From Gallionella sp. UBA4121 (GTDB taxonomy: Bacteria > Pseudomonadota > Gammaproteobacteria > Burkholderiales > Gallionellaceae), in assembly GCA_002381565.1 (NCBI GenBank), contig DFWZ01000003.1, forward strand, positions 26,969-82,979: a stretch of DNA of 56,011 bases. Direction: 5' to 3'. Shown piece after piece: positions 10,174-17,599 of the stretch; position 1 is the stretch's first letter, and each line of letters opens with the position of its first letter. A model generated the notes under the pieces. The model was not told the DNA's origin. It did not search any database and saw only the letters and a list, made by a program, of their open reading frames with translations. The position numbers and the translations under genes are program-made.

Positions 10174-11057
10174 TGTCTATTCTGATTGATAAAAATACCA
10201 GGGTAATGACACAGGGCATGACGGGTAAAGTCGGCCAGTTTCACACCACCAATTGCATCGCATATGCCAACGGCGCGAACTGTTTTGTCGCCGGTGTCAC
10301 GCCGAACAAGGGCGGGCAGAATTTTGAGGGCGTGCCGATCTATAACAGCGTGCTGGAGGCTAAACAGCAGACTGGCGCTACAGTTTCTGTTATTTATGTG
10401 CCGCCCGCCTATGCGGCCGCTGCGATCGACGAGGCGGTCGAGGCCGATCTGGACCTGGTGATTTGCATCACCGAAGGCATCCCGGTGCATGACATGCTGC
10501 GCACCCGTTACAAGATGGCAGGCCGTCGCACCCTGCTGATCGGCCCGAATTGCCCGGGGGTGATCACGCCCGATGAAATCAAGATCGGCATCATGCCAGG
10601 ACACATACATCGCAGGGGGCGCATCGGCGTGGTGTCGCGCTCCGGCACGCTGACTTATGAGGCGGTCGGGCAGCTCACAGCACTGGGCCTGGGACAGTCA
10701 TCCTGTATCGGTATCGGCGGCGACCCGATCAACGGTTTGAAGCATCTGGACGTGATGCGCCTGTTCAACGATGACCCGGATACCGACGCGGTGGTCATGG
10801 TGGGCGAAATCGGCGGCAGCGACGAGGAAGTCTGCGCGCGCTGGATCAAGGATAATATGAAGAAACCCGTGGTCGGTTTCATCGCGGGCATCACGGCGCC
10901 TCCGGGCAAACGCATGGGCCATGCGGGCGCGATTATTTCCGGCGGTCAGGGCGGTGCTGAGGACAAGCTGGCGGTGATGGAGGAATGCGGCATTCATATC
11001 ACGCGCAATCCCGCCGAAATGGGAAGAGTGATGAAGAAACTGCTGGCGAGTAGTTAG
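10173..11057 (+). CDS. sucD: Succinyl-CoA synthetase alpha subunit
   Basis: This 294-residue protein is the CoA-binding alpha subunit that carries the phosphohistidine intermediate. Visible segments are the N-terminal Rossmann CoA site (TGKVGQFHT), IGPNCPGVITPDE, SRSGTLTYEAV and the active-site loop MGHAGAIISGGQGGAEDK with H250. The start overlaps sucC by one base. The last codons AGT AGT TAG are already part of a heptamer repeat (11049-11083), so repeat DNA supplies the C-terminal serines and the stop codon. Confidence 0.97.
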   Translation: MSILIDKNTRVMTQGMTGKVGQFHTTNCIAYANGANCFVAGVTPNKGGQNFEGVPIYNSVLEAKQQTGATVSVIYVPPAYAAAAIDEAVEADLDLVICITEGIPVHDMLRTRYKMAGRRTLLIGPNCPGVITPDEIKIGIMPGHIHRRGRIGVVSRSGTLTYEAVGQLTALGLGQSSCIGIGGDPINGLKHLDVMRLFNDDPDTDAVVMVGEIGGSDEEVCARWIKDNMKKPVVGFIAGITAPPGKRMGHAGAIISGGQGGAEDKLAVMEECGIHITRNPAEMGRVMKKLLASS

Positions 11058-11141
11058 TCGTGAGTCGTAAGTGGTTAGTAGATTTTTTCCACTCTCCACT
11101 GAGGCACGTAGTGCCGCTCCACTCACCGCTTACAATTTTTA
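11049..11141. repeat. Heptamer array at the sucD 3' end with inverted counterpart
   Basis: Five 7-base units are read in a row: AGTAGTT, AGTCGTG, AGTCGTA, AGTGGTT, AGTAGAT (11049-11083). The array starts inside sucD and contains its stop codon. After a short T run the sequence continues with complementary-strand units of the same type (CCACTCT, CCACTGA) and a small palindrome GGCAC-GTA-GTGCC, so the whole can fold. It fills nearly all of the spacer to the TerC gene. A close relative is at 30126-30187. Confidence 0.75.
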
Positions 11142-11151
11142 AAGGTCTTAA

Positions 11152-11922
11152 ATGCTAGAAATGCTTGCGGGCACCCAGTTCTGGGTGGATGTGCTGAAAA
11201 TCATCATGATAGACGTGCTGTTGTCCGGTGACAATGCCGTGGTCATCGCGTTAGCTTGCCGCAACCTGCCGGCGCAGCAACGCAAAAAAGGCGTTCTTTT
11301 CGGTATGGCCGGCGCGGTATTGTTGCGCATCGTGCTGACCTTTTTTGCGGTCAGCCTGTTGTCGTTGCCCTATCTGAAGCTGGTGGGCGCGCTGCTGCTG
11401 ATCTGGATAGGCATCAAGCTGATCCTGCCCGAAGATGAACACAATGAGGACAGCATCAAGGCCGATGCGCGCCTGATAGGCGCGATCAAAACCATCATCA
11501 TTGCCGATTTCGTGATGAGCCTGGACAATGTGCTGGGTGTTGCGGCGGCAGCCAAGGGCAACGTGCCGTTGCTGGTATTCGGCCTCCTGATCAGCATTCC
11601 GCTGATCGCCTGGAGCAGCCAGCTGGTGTTGAAACTGATAGATCGTTTCCCTTATATCATCTATGCGGGTGGGGCGCTGCTGGGATATGTGGCGGGTGAA
11701 ATGCTGGTGGCGGAGGCGCTGTTCGCACCGCTGCTGGAAGCGCAGCACGCTCTGCACTGGCTGGTGCCTGCCGGTTGCGCCGTAATGGTGCTGGCGGTCG
11801 GTAAGTGGCTGGCGCAGCGCCGGCCGACAGATGGCAAGGCAGTCGATCTGCTTGATGGGAAAGTGGAGCCGAATAGTGTGTCATCCGGCTCGCAAACTGC
11901 CATGCCCGGCAAACATGACTGA
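11152..11922 (+). CDS. TerC/Alx-family integral membrane protein
   Basis: This 256-residue protein has about seven hydrophobic segments and the TerC-family signatures VLLSGDNAVVIALA near residue 20 and FVMSLDNVLGVAAAAKGN near residue 120. Their paired aspartates are thought to bind metal ions. Family members are linked to manganese export and, in tellurite operons, to oxyanion resistance. Nothing here points to tellurite, so a metal homeostasis role in the inner membrane is the more likely one. The C-terminal 40 residues are polar and variable. A weak AAAGG precedes the ATG. The universal stress gene follows 9 bp downstream, probably in the same transcript. Confidence 0.88.
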   Translation: MLEMLAGTQFWVDVLKIIMIDVLLSGDNAVVIALACRNLPAQQRKKGVLFGMAGAVLLRIVLTFFAVSLLSLPYLKLVGALLLIWIGIKLILPEDEHNEDSIKADARLIGAIKTIIIADFVMSLDNVLGVAAAAKGNVPLLVFGLLISIPLIAWSSQLVLKLIDRFPYIIYAGGALLGYVAGEMLVAEALFAPLLEAQHALHWLVPAGCAVMVLAVGKWLAQRRPTDGKAVDLLDGKVEPNSVSSGSQTAMPGKHD

Positions 11923-11931
11923 GGAGTCAAG

Positions 11932-12378
11932 ATGAATACAGCATGCGAACCCTGCAAGATACTGATTCCACTCGATGGTTCTTCCGCTGCACAGCGTGCG
12001 GTCGACTACGTGATCAGTCACAGAGACATGTTCAAACTGCCGCCGCAACTGCTGTTGCTCAACGTGCAATGGAAGGTGGCGACGGGTAACGTCAAGTTGT
12101 TCATCAATCAGGACACCATCAACGATTACTACCGCGAACAGGGCTTGGCCGCACTGCAACCGGCGCGCGCAGCGCTGGACGCGGCCCACATCCCCTACCA
12201 ATATCACATCAGCGTCGGCACGCCTGCCGATTCTATTGCACAATATGCGCGGGAGCAGGATGTGGGCCAGATCGTGATGTGCAGACAAGGTCAGGGCGGG
12301 CTGCAAACGCTGCTGTTAGGTTCAGTGGTAGCCAAGGTGCTGCATCTGGCTGACTGTCCTGTGTTGCTGGTCAAATGA
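11932..12378 (+). CDS. Universal stress protein, UspA family
   Basis: This single-domain protein has 148 residues. It opens with KILIPLDGSSAAQRAVDYV and has the nucleotide-contact segment VMCRQGQGGLQTLLLGSVVAKVL near the C-terminus. The latter fits the G-x2-G-x9-G(S/T) ATP-binding pattern. It then ends in the family's CPVLLVK strand. It is cytosolic and probably binds ATP. Placed 9 bp after the TerC gene, it is likely co-transcribed with it. A MITE-like element follows at once. Confidence 0.9.
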   Translation: MNTACEPCKILIPLDGSSAAQRAVDYVISHRDMFKLPPQLLLLNVQWKVATGNVKLFINQDTINDYYREQGLAALQPARAALDAAHIPYQYHISVGTPADSIAQYAREQDVGQIVMCRQGQGGLQTLLLGSVVAKVLHLADCPVLLVK

Positions 12379-12384
12379 AGGCTA

Positions 12385-12647
12385 AGGGCTCGTAAATGAA
12401 TAAGTTGTACTGTTGTAAATCCGCGATGAATGCAAGGCGTGAACTGAAACCAATGGTTGTTTCATTGGCAGGGTTTGCAGCGCCGCTGACGCGCGGATTT
12501 GCAGCAAATCTCAGGGCAGCGGGCGGTTTGTGCGCATCATTTTGTCGCAAGCCCCTTGTAGTGAATGACGCAATTGCGTGTCTTGCGTCGCGTGCCGCAT
12601 TTCAAACCATCCGCTGTGAAAGTACAACTTATTCATTTATGAGCCCT
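12385..12647. mobile_element. MITE-like element with 27-bp terminal inverted repeats
   Basis: The left end (12385-12411, starting AGGGCTCGTAAATGAATAAG) and the reverse complement of the right end (12621-12647) agree at 26 of 27 positions. The 263-bp element has no transposase. Inside are further inverted pairs, for example AAATCCGCG (12417-12425) and CGCGGATTT (12492-12500). A target duplication is not clear; TA stands at the left junction only. It fills the spacer between the universal stress gene and the PP2C gene and ends six bases before the PP2C start, so it must contain or replace that gene's leader. An 86-codon open frame within it is considered spurious. Confidence 0.8.
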
Positions 12648-12652
12648 AAATT

Positions 12653-13480
12653 ATGAAACAGGAAGAAGCGCTGGAAATCGTTGCACTAACCCATTCCGGC
12701 ATGGTGAGAGCGCACAACGAGGATAGCGTAGCTGCTGATGCGGCTTGCGGCCTGGTTGTATTGGCGGATGGGATGGGTGGTTACAACGCAGGCGAAGTCG
12801 CGAGTGGCATAGCGGTGTCCGTCACCATGACCGAAACTGCCCAGCCGCTGAAAAATGCCAGCCCCATTGCACGTGACGAAGAGTCGGGCGAGGAATTGGC
12901 GGTTGTGTTGCTCGGCCGCAGCATACAAAAGGCAAATGCGTCTATCTATCAGGCGGCGCAGAGTGATGCGCAATATGCCGGTATGGGCACGACCATTGTT
13001 TCAGCGCTGTTTTACGATAACCGGGTGGTGGTGGCTCACGTCGGCGATTCGCGCCTGTACCGCTTGCGTGACGAGACGCTGGAGGCGATTACCCGCGACC
13101 ATTCGTTGTTGCAGGAGCAGATCGATTGCGGAATGATCAGCGTTGAAAATGCGCGTCATTCGCAGAACAAGAATCTGGTGACCCGTGCTGTCGGCATAGA
13201 TGCCGAGCTGATCCCGGAAATTCATGTGCATGATGTGGCGGTGGGTGATATTTACCTGCTCTGTTCGGACGGGTTGAATGACATGGTCGAAGACGACGAT
13301 ATTCAGTCGATACTGTATGCGATGCAAGGCAATCTGGCGCTCGCCGCAGAGCAGTTAATCCAGACCGCGAATGATAATGGCGGCAGGGACAATGTTTCGG
13401 TGATTCTGGTTAAAGTGAAGCAGGAGTTTGCGCAGCCACGCAGTTGGCTGACAAAAGTGCTCAATTGGTTAAAGAAGTAA
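12653..13480 (+). CDS. PP2C-family serine/threonine protein phosphatase
   Basis: This 275-residue protein is full length for bacterial PPM/PP2C phosphatases (Stp/PrpC type). Metal-binding motifs are visible: HSGMVRAHNEDSV (D24), VVLADGMGGYNAGEVAS (D39, G40), AHVGDSRLYRLRD, LCSDGLNDMVEDD and NGGRDNVSVILVK. It dephosphorylates phospho-Ser/Thr proteins in the cytosol and needs manganese or magnesium. The FHA protein, a phosphothreonine reader, begins 15 bp downstream, so the two probably act on the same phosphoprotein system. No matching Hanks-type kinase is in the cluster. A MITE-like element abuts the start. Confidence 0.93.
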   Translation: MKQEEALEIVALTHSGMVRAHNEDSVAADAACGLVVLADGMGGYNAGEVASGIAVSVTMTETAQPLKNASPIARDEESGEELAVVLLGRSIQKANASIYQAAQSDAQYAGMGTTIVSALFYDNRVVVAHVGDSRLYRLRDETLEAITRDHSLLQEQIDCGMISVENARHSQNKNLVTRAVGIDAELIPEIHVHDVAVGDIYLLCSDGLNDMVEDDDIQSILYAMQGNLALAAEQLIQTANDNGGRDNVSVILVKVKQEFAQPRSWLTKVLNWLKK

Positions 13481-13495
13481 AAGAGAGGCGTGATT

Positions 13496-14281
13496 ATGAC
13501 AGCAAAATTGATACTGAGCCTGGACGGGGCGCTGATTCAGGATTACCCCTTGAATAAGGAGCGCATGACCATAGGCCGCAAAGCTGACAACGACATCGTC
13601 ATCAACAACCTGGCCGTGAGCAGCCAGCATGCGGCGGTCATCACAATCATGAATGACTCTTTCATGGAAGATCTGGACAGCACCAACGGCATGATAGTCA
13701 ACGGAGTGCCCGCCAAAAAACACTTTCTGCAAAACAATGATGTGATTGAGATCGGCAAGTACAAGCTGAAGTATCTGAACGATTATGTCAGCCAGACGAG
13801 TGCCGCTGACTTTGAAAAGACCATGATCATGCGTGCGCCGGTGGCTCCGATCAAGACTCAGGTCGGAAAATCGGGAGACACAGGTTATTTTCAGAACATG
13901 CGGGGAAATATCCCGGAACATGAAACTGCAAACGTGGTTGAAAAAAAGCCGGATGCGGCCCTTCAGGCGCCTGCTGAACCGATTGCAGCCCCGCAAGTTG
14001 CGCCCCCGCCTCCGCCTGTGCGTGCGGCGATACAGATACTGAGCGGCCCGAATGCAGGCAAGGAGCTTGAGCTGGTGAAAGGCCTCACTACCCTGGGTAA
14101 GCCGGGTGTACAGGTGGCTGTGCTGACGCGCCGTCCCCAGGGATTTTTTATCACCCACGTTGAAGGGGCGAGCCATCCTTCCGTGAATGGTCAGGTGTTA
14201 GGCGGGCAGCCGTGCCAGTTGCAGGATCACGATTTGATTGAACTGGCTGGCGTCAAGATGGAGTTCTTTCTCAAAGACTGA
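13496..14281 (+). CDS. FHA-domain protein with a second, degenerate FHA domain
   Basis: The 261-residue protein starts at the ATG 13496, seven bases after AGAGAGG; a GTG two codons upstream is the alternative. The first FHA domain (about residues 1-90) has the canonical phosphothreonine-binding residues GRKADNDIVI, SSQHA and DSTNGMIVNG. A proline/alanine-rich linker (about 110-175, with APPPPPVRAA) leads to a second FHA-like fold (about 178-260). There the GR and SxxH elements are lost, but VNGQVLGG and LQDHDLIELAG remain. Only the first domain should bind phosphothreonine. The segment FEKTMIMRAP between them resembles the TXXT-type phosphorylated tails of FHA partners, which is suggestive only. 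Confidence 0.85.
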   Translation: MTAKLILSLDGALIQDYPLNKERMTIGRKADNDIVINNLAVSSQHAAVITIMNDSFMEDLDSTNGMIVNGVPAKKHFLQNNDVIEIGKYKLKYLNDYVSQTSAADFEKTMIMRAPVAPIKTQVGKSGDTGYFQNMRGNIPEHETANVVEKKPDAALQAPAEPIAAPQVAPPPPPVRAAIQILSGPNAGKELELVKGLTTLGKPGVQVAVLTRRPQGFFITHVEGASHPSVNGQVLGGQPCQLQDHDLIELAGVKMEFFLKD

Positions 14282-14335
14282 TGGCGTATCGGGAGAGCAG
14301 GTATTTTAAAATTTGCTGGTGGAAAGCGGTCAAGC

Positions 14336-15100
14336 ATGAAATTTAGAGTATTGGGGTGTAGTGGCGGGATCGGTGGCAGTCTGCGCACCACTTCGTTCGT
14401 GGTTGATCATGACATCCTGATCGATGCGGGGACGGGCGTGGGTGAGCTCAGCCTGGCCGAATTGAGCAGAATTGATCATATTTTCATCACGCATTCGCAT
14501 ATGGATCACATCTGTAGTCTGCCCTTGTTGCTGGACAGCGTCGCGGGAATGCGCAGCCAACCTGTGACCGTATATGCCACCACCGCCACCCTGGAAATAC
14601 TCAAACAGCATATTTTTAACTGGAAAATCTGGCCGGATTTCAGTGAGATTTATAACGGCTATCAGCCTGTGATGCGCTACTGTGCGATCTCGGTGGGAGA
14701 GGTGATCGATTTGCAGGGACGCAAAATTACCGCGACTCCGGCCATTCACACTGTTCCTGCGGTGGGCTACCATCTTGACAGCGGGCAGGGGAGTCTGGTG
14801 TTTAGTGGCGACACCCATATTAACGACGCCTTGTGGGCGGTGGTGAACAGGATAGCGAATTTGCGCTACCTGATTATAGAAACCGCATTTTCCGACCATG
14901 AACGGGGATTGGCTGTGCTGTCAAAACACCTGTGTTCAAGTCTGGTGGCCGGTGAGCTGGCCAAGTTTGAGGGCGATGCAGAAGTATTTATCACCCATTT
15001 GAAACCCGACGAGGCCGAGTTGATCATGAGTGAAATCAAAGCCTGTGCGGGCGGCGTTAATCCGCAGATGTTAATGAATAATCAAGAGTTTATATTTTAG
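14336..15100 (+). CDS. Metallo-beta-lactamase-fold hydrolase, class II cAMP phosphodiesterase-like
   Basis: This 254-residue protein opens with MKFRVLGCSGGIGG and carries the metal-binding HSHMDH motif (residues 53-58). Further ligands lie in AIHTVPAVGYHL, SGDTHIN and THLKPDE. The N-terminal pattern and the histidine layout resemble class II 3',5'-cyclic nucleotide phosphodiesterases as well as RNase Z-like proteins. The long gap between the first and second ligand groups favours the phosphodiesterase type. It lies between the FHA gene and the GAF-PilB gene on the same strand, so a role in nucleotide signalling to type IV pili is plausible but unproven. Confidence 0.75.
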   Translation: MKFRVLGCSGGIGGSLRTTSFVVDHDILIDAGTGVGELSLAELSRIDHIFITHSHMDHICSLPLLLDSVAGMRSQPVTVYATTATLEILKQHIFNWKIWPDFSEIYNGYQPVMRYCAISVGEVIDLQGRKITATPAIHTVPAVGYHLDSGQGSLVFSGDTHINDALWAVVNRIANLRYLIIETAFSDHERGLAVLSKHLCSSLVAGELAKFEGDAEVFITHLKPDEAELIMSEIKACAGGVNPQMLMNNQEFIF

Positions 15101-15207
15101 AAGGGCAGCCGGAATTCAACGCGACAGCCAGGCCGATGCAGCGGCGCAGTGTTGAATGAAGGGTGTTATTGAGGTTTACGCAGGCGTATGGCAAAACAGG
15201 AGCGGTA

Positions 15208-17586
15208 ATGGGTTTAGCAGCAGACAATGATATGAGTGCCAGGCTTGAATTTACCAAGAATCTCAATCACGTCACCAACAAGATACATGCCACCAGCAAT
15301 ATCGACGAAATCATGCTGGATGTCAGCAAGGATATTTGCAGTCTGTTCAACGCCGACAGGCTGACTATTTACGTCGTGGGCGATGACAATGTCTCGCTGG
15401 TTTCCAAGGTCAAGACCGGGTTGAATTCCTTCAAGGATCTCAAGTTGCCGATTGCGGAACAGAGCGTAGCCGGCTATGTGGCGGTCAACAAAAAACTGCT
15501 CAACATCAAGGATGTTTATGATGACCAGGAGTTGTCCAGATACAGCTCGCATCTGCGTTTCTTACAGGAAGTAGACAGGCGTACCGGTTATCGCACCAAG
15601 CAGATGCTGGTGGCGCCGATAGTCGATGCGCATGGCGGCGACCTGGTGGGGGTGATACAGGTTATCAACAACAAGGCCGGGGTTCCTTTTTCGGCGCTGG
15701 TTGAAGACGGCGTACGGGAATTAGCGCAGACCATGGCCGTGGCATTGCGCCAGCGCCTGGAAAAATCGACCGTCAAGACTAAATACGACTATCTGGTGAC
15801 GGGTGCGGTGCTGTCTGCCGCCGAATTCGAGCTGGCCGCCCGTACCGCACGGCGCAAAGGGGTCGATATCGAAGAAGTGCTGCTCGACGAGTTTCAGATA
15901 ACCGTCGCAGCGCTAGGCAAGGCGCTGTCCAGTTTCTTCGGGGTGGCGTATGAGCCGTTCAGGGCTGATCGCATCAAGCCTGCCGACCTGCTGCGCAATC
16001 TGAAGCGCGAGTACGTCAGCAGCAGTCACTGGTTGCCGATAGAAGAAACGCAGGAGGGGGTGGTGATACTCACCACGGATCCTGAGCGTATTCAGGGCTC
16101 CAGGGTGGTGAATAACATCTTTCCCAGGAGTCGGCTGGTCTATAAGGTCTGCTCGCAACGCGAGTTTATGCAGACTCTGGATGCGTTTTACGGCGGCGGA
16201 GGTGATGCAGGCGTCACTGGCGGCTTTGCCGTGGATGAATCATCCATGGATGACCTGCTGTCCAGCATGGGGGGGGATGATGACGAAATTTCGGCTGTTA
16301 CACAGGATGATGTCAATGCGGCGGCCGATAACGAACTGGTCAAGCTGGTCAACAAGATCATCGTGGATGCCTATCGGATGGGTGCGTCTGATATTCACGT
16401 CGAGCCGCAGCCCGGCAAGGGAAAGACGCAGATACGGCTGCGCAAGGATGGCTCGCTGCTCAACTACATCGAGGTGCCGTCCACTTACCGCAACGCGCTG
16501 GTAACGCGTCTCAAGATCATGTGCGATCTGGATATATCGGAAAAGCGCAAGCCGCAGGATGGCAAGATCAAATTCAAAAAATTCGGGCCGCTGGACATCG
16601 AGTTGCGCGTGGCAACCATCCCGTCGCAAGGGGGGGTGGAAGATGTGGTGATGCGTATTCTTGCCTCGGGCGAACCGCTGCCGCTGGAAAAAATGGGCTT
16701 CTCGGCGCGCAATAACGAGCTGATCAAGAGTACGGTCAGCAAGCCTTATGGCCTGTTTTTCGTGTGCGGTCCGACAGGTTCGGGAAAAACCACCACGCTG
16801 CATTCCATTCTCAAGTTCATCAACAAGCCGGAAACCAAGATCTGGACGGCGGAGGACCCGGTGGAAATCACCCAGAAGGGTTTGCGCCAGGTACAGATCA
16901 ACAAGAAGGCCGGCCTTGATTTTCCGACCATCATGCGCGCTTTTTTGCGTGCCGATCCGGATGTGATCATGGTCGGCGAAATGCGCGACAAGGAAACGGT
17001 CTCCATCGGGATCGAAGCCTCGCTGACGGGCCACCTGGTGTTCGCTACCCTGCATACCAATAGTGCGCCGGAATCCATACTGCGTCTGCTCGACATGGGC
17101 ATGGATCCGTTCAATTTTGCGGACGCACTGTTGGGGATACTGGCCCAGCGACTGGCCAAGCGTTTGTGCAGCGATTGCAAGAAGCCGCATATTGCGAGTG
17201 AAGACGAAGTGCAGGCAATGCTGGCCGAATATAGCGAAGAGCTGAAATATACCGCAACCTGGAAGAGGGATCCGGTCGCAGCGAACCGGGCGTTGTATGA
17301 GCAATGGCTCAAGCTGTTTGCCAATGACAAGAAACAATTCACGCTTTATACCCCGGTGGGCTGCGATAAATGTGCGGGTACCGGTTATCGCGGCAGGGTT
17401 GGTTTACATGAATTGCTCATCGGCAGCGACGCTGTGAAAAAAGCCATCCAGGAACGCGCGCGCGTCGCCGAATTGCTGGCCATCGCGCTGGACGAGGGTA
17501 TGCACACCTTGAAGCAGGACGGCATGGAAAAGGTGCTGGAAGGAATCACCGACATGCATCAGATCCGCGCTGTTTGTATCAAGTAA
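15208..17586 (+). CDS. GAF-domain type IV pilus/type II secretion assembly ATPase (PilB/GspE family)
   Basis: Start set at ATG 15208, with CAGGAGC upstream, giving 792 residues. An upstream GTG would add 15 residues without a ribosome site. The order is: an N-terminal GAF sensor domain (about 15-185); a GspE-N/MshEN-like domain (about 195-325); an acidic linker (DDLLSSMGGDDDE); and the secretion ATPase. Walker A is GPTGSGKTTT (521-530), Walker B-like DPDVIMVGEMRD (584-594), the His box GHLVFATLHTNSA. A four-cysteine zinc site is CSDC...CDKCAGTGYRGR. PilB and GspE usually lack a GAF domain. The MshEN-like part lacks the RLG motif expected for c-di-GMP binding. A GAF-HD-GYP gene follows 13 bp downstream. 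Confidence 0.92.
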   Translation: MGLAADNDMSARLEFTKNLNHVTNKIHATSNIDEIMLDVSKDICSLFNADRLTIYVVGDDNVSLVSKVKTGLNSFKDLKLPIAEQSVAGYVAVNKKLLNIKDVYDDQELSRYSSHLRFLQEVDRRTGYRTKQMLVAPIVDAHGGDLVGVIQVINNKAGVPFSALVEDGVRELAQTMAVALRQRLEKSTVKTKYDYLVTGAVLSAAEFELAARTARRKGVDIEEVLLDEFQITVAALGKALSSFFGVAYEPFRADRIKPADLLRNLKREYVSSSHWLPIEETQEGVVILTTDPERIQGSRVVNNIFPRSRLVYKVCSQREFMQTLDAFYGGGGDAGVTGGFAVDESSMDDLLSSMGGDDDEISAVTQDDVNAAADNELVKLVNKIIVDAYRMGASDIHVEPQPGKGKTQIRLRKDGSLLNYIEVPSTYRNALVTRLKIMCDLDISEKRKPQDGKIKFKKFGPLDIELRVATIPSQGGVEDVVMRILASGEPLPLEKMGFSARNNELIKSTVSKPYGLFFVCGPTGSGKTTTLHSILKFINKPETKIWTAEDPVEITQKGLRQVQINKKAGLDFPTIMRAFLRADPDVIMVGEMRDKETVSIGIEASLTGHLVFATLHTNSAPESILRLLDMGMDPFNFADALLGILAQRLAKRLCSDCKKPHIASEDEVQAMLAEYSEELKYTATWKRDPVAANRALYEQWLKLFANDKKQFTLYTPVGCDKCAGTGYRGRVGLHELLIGSDAVKKAIQERARVAELLAIALDEGMHTLKQDGMEKVLEGITDMHQIRAVCIK

Positions 17587-17599
17587 TTTCAGTATCACC

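Noticed and set aside
12396..12656. An 86-codon open frame inside the MITE-like element
   Set aside because: It starts in one terminal inverted repeat and ends past the other. It has no ribosome site and no recognisable product.
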